Shown one piece after another: positions 61,609 through 64,000 of a stretch of 64,000 bases of DNA. Origin of the DNA: Phycisphaerales bacterium (lineage in GTDB: Bacteria; Planctomycetota; Phycisphaerae; Phycisphaerales; SM1A02); the NCBI GenBank assembly GCA_030748455.1, contig JASMLY010000006.1, positions 3,060 through 67,059 of the forward strand, read 5' to 3'. The notes beneath the pieces were generated by a model. That model made no database searches. It was not told the DNA's origin and worked only from the letters and a program-made list of their open reading frames with translations. How positions within the stretch are numbered: position 1 is the first letter of the stretch; the number at the start of each line of letters is the position of its first letter. The position numbers and the translations under genes were made by a program.

Positions 61609-63060
61609 TTAGAACATTACTTGTAACTGTGTGCGAACAACAACTTGATCACGAACTTCAGTATCCGTGCGCCAACCTGCAAGCGAATTTTCCATTGTCC
61701 CTGGTACCTCGCCGAAACTAAAACCAACATCTGCACTTACTTTCAGATCTTGCCCATCAAGATAATGATTCAAGCCAACAGTCATTATTTGTACCGCCTC
61801 TCCACCAAGCGCGCCGTTACTTATTCCGCCTGCTTCAAAGCGGCCGAATAACTCGGTACGATTTGAGATGTATGTTCCCCCTTGTGCAACAACTCCCATC
61901 CAATTCAAATCCTGTGGTGCAAACTGATTAAAATCTTTGACACGGTGAAATGTTCCTGCAACAAAAAACGAAGCGCCATCAAAAAAATAACTTGCATCGG
62001 CTGTCACGCCCCACATTGAACCGTCTACAAATCCACCGCTCGTTCCAGTATCGTCACGTTCAAGGTTTTGTCTGTGTCCCGCAATTCCAAGGAGCAGTCC
62101 CTTGCCACTACCAGGAGGGCTAGTAAATTGGTTACATTGTTCCCAACCCCCAGACAATTTCCACTCATGACGAAGCGTACATGAGTAAGAGGTGTCACGG
62201 TTCACCGCTGCCCAAGGTGGCATTGCTGTTGGCTCGTCAAACATAAACGGAGTAGACCACAACATCGCACCTGAGCCGTTTGTATATGCAACAAAGAATC
62301 TTCGGTCTCGATTTGCCCAGATGAATTCGACTCCAGTCGAAATTTCTAATCCCATTCGATGATCGATCAGCGATTTTTCAATAGCAAGTTGATTTGAAGC
62401 GTCCACCAGAGTTTCGCGAGTAAAAGGTATTTTGAATTGCCCTATTTTCAACGAAAGATCATCGGCAATTTTAAATTTTGCCCATGCCTCCCAGAGGCGA
62501 ACTCCAACAACATCATCAGTATCCGTCATGTTGTCAGGATCGAGCCTCCCCCATCCCGTCTGGATAAAGTACTCCATGTTTGCGTAAGGGATCTTGCCAT
62601 CGATGTTAAAACGGACACGGGGAATATCAAAACCTGACTGAAATTCAGGTATGGTGGGATTGGATGGTTTACCGATCCAACTTCCCAAGTACCGTGTTTG
62701 CATCATGCCTGAAACATTGAGCCTGTGCCTACCATCCGCGCTTGCGAGAAAGAATCCATTGGACCAACCCATCATAAACCCGTCCCCTCGCAAGTTTGTT
62801 CGCGTATCTGCTTCGTTGAGGACATCTTGTACGAGGGAGGCGATTTGTGAGGCACGCGCTTCGTCAAGCCAATTGTCACTCAGTTCAGATCGGGCGGTAT
62901 CGAGTTCGAGTTTGACTTCGGCGTTAATCGCTTCAACGCGGTCGAGCTGCTGGACTAGGTCATCGAGTTGAGATTGGGTTGGGGGCTGCGCACCAACACG
63001 CGGGCTCGCACTACATACAAGCGTCGCTATCGCAATCCATTGCCAAGAGCGTTGATCCAT
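61609..63060 (-). CDS. Porin (OprP/O-type), second copy
   Basis: The 483-residue paralogue of the neighbouring porin has signal peptide (to VGAQ), coiled coil (LDDLVQQLDRVEAINAEV) and barrel: RLNVSGMMQTRYLGSW, LWEAWAKFKIADDLSLKIGQF and TELFGRFEAGG, ending VRTQLQVMF. The conserved GDGxxxGWxxGFFxASxDGRxxL block is shared with the first copy. AAAGG precedes the ATG by 7 bases. It reads into the first porin. Confidence 0.88.
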   Translation of the reverse strand: MDQRSWQWIAIATLVCSASPRVGAQPPTQSQLDDLVQQLDRVEAINAEVKLELDTARSELSDNWLDEARASQIASLVQDVLNEADTRTNLRGDGFMMGWSNGFFLASADGRHRLNVSGMMQTRYLGSWIGKPSNPTIPEFQSGFDIPRVRFNIDGKIPYANMEYFIQTGWGRLDPDNMTDTDDVVGVRLWEAWAKFKIADDLSLKIGQFKIPFTRETLVDASNQLAIEKSLIDHRMGLEISTGVEFIWANRDRRFFVAYTNGSGAMLWSTPFMFDEPTAMPPWAAVNRDTSYSCTLRHEWKLSGGWEQCNQFTSPPGSGKGLLLGIAGHRQNLERDDTGTSGGFVDGSMWGVTADASYFFDGASFFVAGTFHRVKDFNQFAPQDLNWMGVVAQGGTYISNRTELFGRFEAGGISNGALGGEAVQIMTVGLNHYLDGQDLKVSADVGFSFGEVPGTMENSLAGWRTDTEVRDQVVVRTQLQVMF

Positions 63061-63296
63061 CCGTGAACCTTTCTTGCTGTGGAGTCTATCCTAAAAACAA
63101 CAGCAGGGTTGCCGTACATGGAGTCCGAATCGTTGACCTCTTTATGGGTCATCGATGGAGCACGACGACGTGAGAGGCAGCAAGCGTGGTTCGAATGCAG
63201 CGCTCACGAACGAAGTGCCGCGCCAAAAAAACAGGCCGGCTCAAAGAGCCGGCCTGCGTTTGTGTCAAATAATTGACTTTCAAATTAACTTCTTAA
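63061..63296. other. 236-bp gap between second and third porin
   Basis: It contains the terminator of the third porin (63224-63256) and, nearer 63060, the probable promoter and leader of the second porin. TAGGAT about 30 bases before its ATG is a candidate -10. No ORF is convincing. Confidence 0.5.
63224..63256 (-). terminator. Rho-independent terminator after the third porin
   Basis: On the minus strand an 11-bp GC-rich stem (CAGGCCGGCTC / GAGCCGGCCTG, 3-base loop) is followed by seven Ts. It separates the third porin gene from the other two, so that gene has its own transcript. Confidence 0.92.
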
Positions 63297-64000
63297 TTAG
63301 AAGGCAAATTGAAGTTGCGTGCTGATAGTATCTACATCGCCATCAACATCTCGCTCATTCTGGGTGTACTGAGTAGTCCACCTAGCATTTTGACCTGCCC
63401 AGTAGTTGTTCACACCAACTGCAAATGTACTGCCGTCATTGTGATCATCGCTTGAGTTATTCAGGTCGCTGTATGCAGCGTAGAGTTCCCAGTCACTGTT
63501 CATGTAGTAGCTTGCCATGATGTCTGTTTGATCCCAGTCACCATCACTGTCTGAGTCATCACTGAAGTCAGTGTATGCAAGATAGATGCCGTAGCCACCG
63601 AATTGCATTTGGCAATCAATGTTCCACCATGCATCACCGTCAGTATCGTCAGGTGCATCTTGGTCATTGCCAAGAGTGTAGTAAGTAAGACCGATCAAAG
63701 TGCCTGCAGCACCACCGTCAGCACTGGTGAATTGGTCAAATTGACCCCAGTTGCCTTCAACCATGTATTCAGCACGGAGGTTCATGTTGTAGTCACCATC
63801 GTTGTCAGTACCTACACCATTAGCACCATTAGTCATTTCTGCCCAGAAACGAAGATCGTCACCAGCGTAGTCAAGTGCAAGACCGTTAGAAACAGTTGCA
63901 CCTGGGTCGTGACCAATTACCATTTGATTTTGGTCATCGATTTGCGTTACTCGACCTTGGTGAAGGCGGAATGTACCCATGGTGAGTCCCCAGCCATCGC
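63297..64000 (-). CDS. Porin, third copy, C-terminal part (start outside window)
   Basis: The frame is open to the window edge, reading DGWGLTMGTFRLHQGRVTQ at its visible start, so the ATG at 63980 is internal and not the start. About 233 C-terminal residues are seen. They are barrel strands such as YMVEGNWGQFDQFTSADGGA and SDWELYAAYSDLNN, with a terminal Phe (STQLQFAF). Loops are strongly acidic (DSDSDGDWDQTD, DDTDGDAWWN), unlike the two neighbours. That may point to calcium or cation binding outside the cell. Confidence 0.88.
   Translation of the reverse strand, partial: DGWGLTMGTFRLHQGRVTQIDDQNQMVIGHDPGATVSNGLALDYAGDDLRFWAEMTNGANGVGTDNDGDYNMNLRAEYMVEGNWGQFDQFTSADGGAAGTLIGLTYYTLGNDQDAPDDTDGDAWWNIDCQMQFGGYGIYLAYTDFSDDSDSDGDWDQTDIMASYYMNSDWELYAAYSDLNNSSDDHNDGSTFAVGVNNYWAGQNARWTTQYTQNERDVDGDVDTISTQLQFAF

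Noticed and set aside
63978..63980. ATG at 63980 as the start of the third porin
   Set aside because: The frame stays open to base 64000 and the upstream residues (DGWGLT) continue a porin strand. No signal peptide follows this ATG.

Overview
The window (roughly 45% GC by eye) looks like a chromosome segment of a marine-type planctomycete, most likely class Phycisphaerae. The pointers are a subtilase with two C-terminal dockerin-like repeats ending in AWG, a DUF1080 lipoprotein, two PVC-type membrane-bound dehydrogenases (one ending in a c-type heme motif), an exosortase/EPS locus and tandem porins. Taxonomy is inferred from gene content. No phage, transposon, integrase or CRISPR array is visible.

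Layout. (1) 1-10.9 kb, minus strand: a type IV pilus/type II secretion-like machine. In transcription order it holds a major pilin, a GspH-like pilin, PilM, PilN, PilO, a PilP/GspB-like gene broken by an in-frame TAA, the secretin PilQ, a TPR lipoprotein, a histidine kinase, a response regulator, a GAF/HD-GYP phosphodiesterase, a STAS protein and the start of the PilB/GspE ATPase, which is cut by the window edge. (2) 11.2-14.8 kb: serine biosynthesis (serA, serC) with a convergent DUF1015 gene. (3) 14.8-28.5 kb, minus strand: an exopolysaccharide/exosortase locus with a Wza-like export lipoprotein, an exosortase fused to an EpsI-like domain, a 1706-residue TPR protein, a Wzz/BY-kinase-like protein lacking the Walker A lysine, an NDP-sugar epimerase, a WecA-like transferase and a low-molecular-weight tyrosine phosphatase. 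(4) 28.7-34.2 kb: lipA, a PilZ protein, a sigma-region-4-only protein, threonine aldolase, a transglutaminase-like protein, a glycosyltransferase and a chagasin-like lipoprotein. (5) 34.2-39.3 kb: a metal ABC transporter whose two permeases each carry a DtxR-like C-terminal domain, divergent from a DtxR/MntR regulator across a perfect palindrome. (6) 39.3-52.6 kb: an M28 peptidase, a cytochrome c, sugar dehydrogenase-like proteins, a dockerin subtilase, a DUF1080 lipoprotein, a second HD-GYP protein, a PqiA-like protein, a large HEAT/cytochrome c dehydrogenase and an M24 peptidase. (7) 52.7-60.1 kb: tRNA-Ala(GGC), thioredoxin, folP, an antiporter-like membrane protein, glmS, rarA, 5-formyl-THF cyclo-ligase and a LysM L,D-transpeptidase. 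(8) 60.1-64 kb, minus strand: three porin paralogues, the last cut by the window edge.

How it fits together. Two HD-GYP proteins and a PilZ protein with intact motifs suggest cyclic-di-GMP control of surface structures (pili and EPS). The exosortase locus implies PEP-CTERM-type substrates elsewhere, since none is encoded here. A recurring sequence feature is a TAnnnT-type -10 hexamer only 6-8 bases before the ATG of about ten genes that can begin a transcription unit. It suggests widespread leaderless mRNAs and helped choose several start codons.
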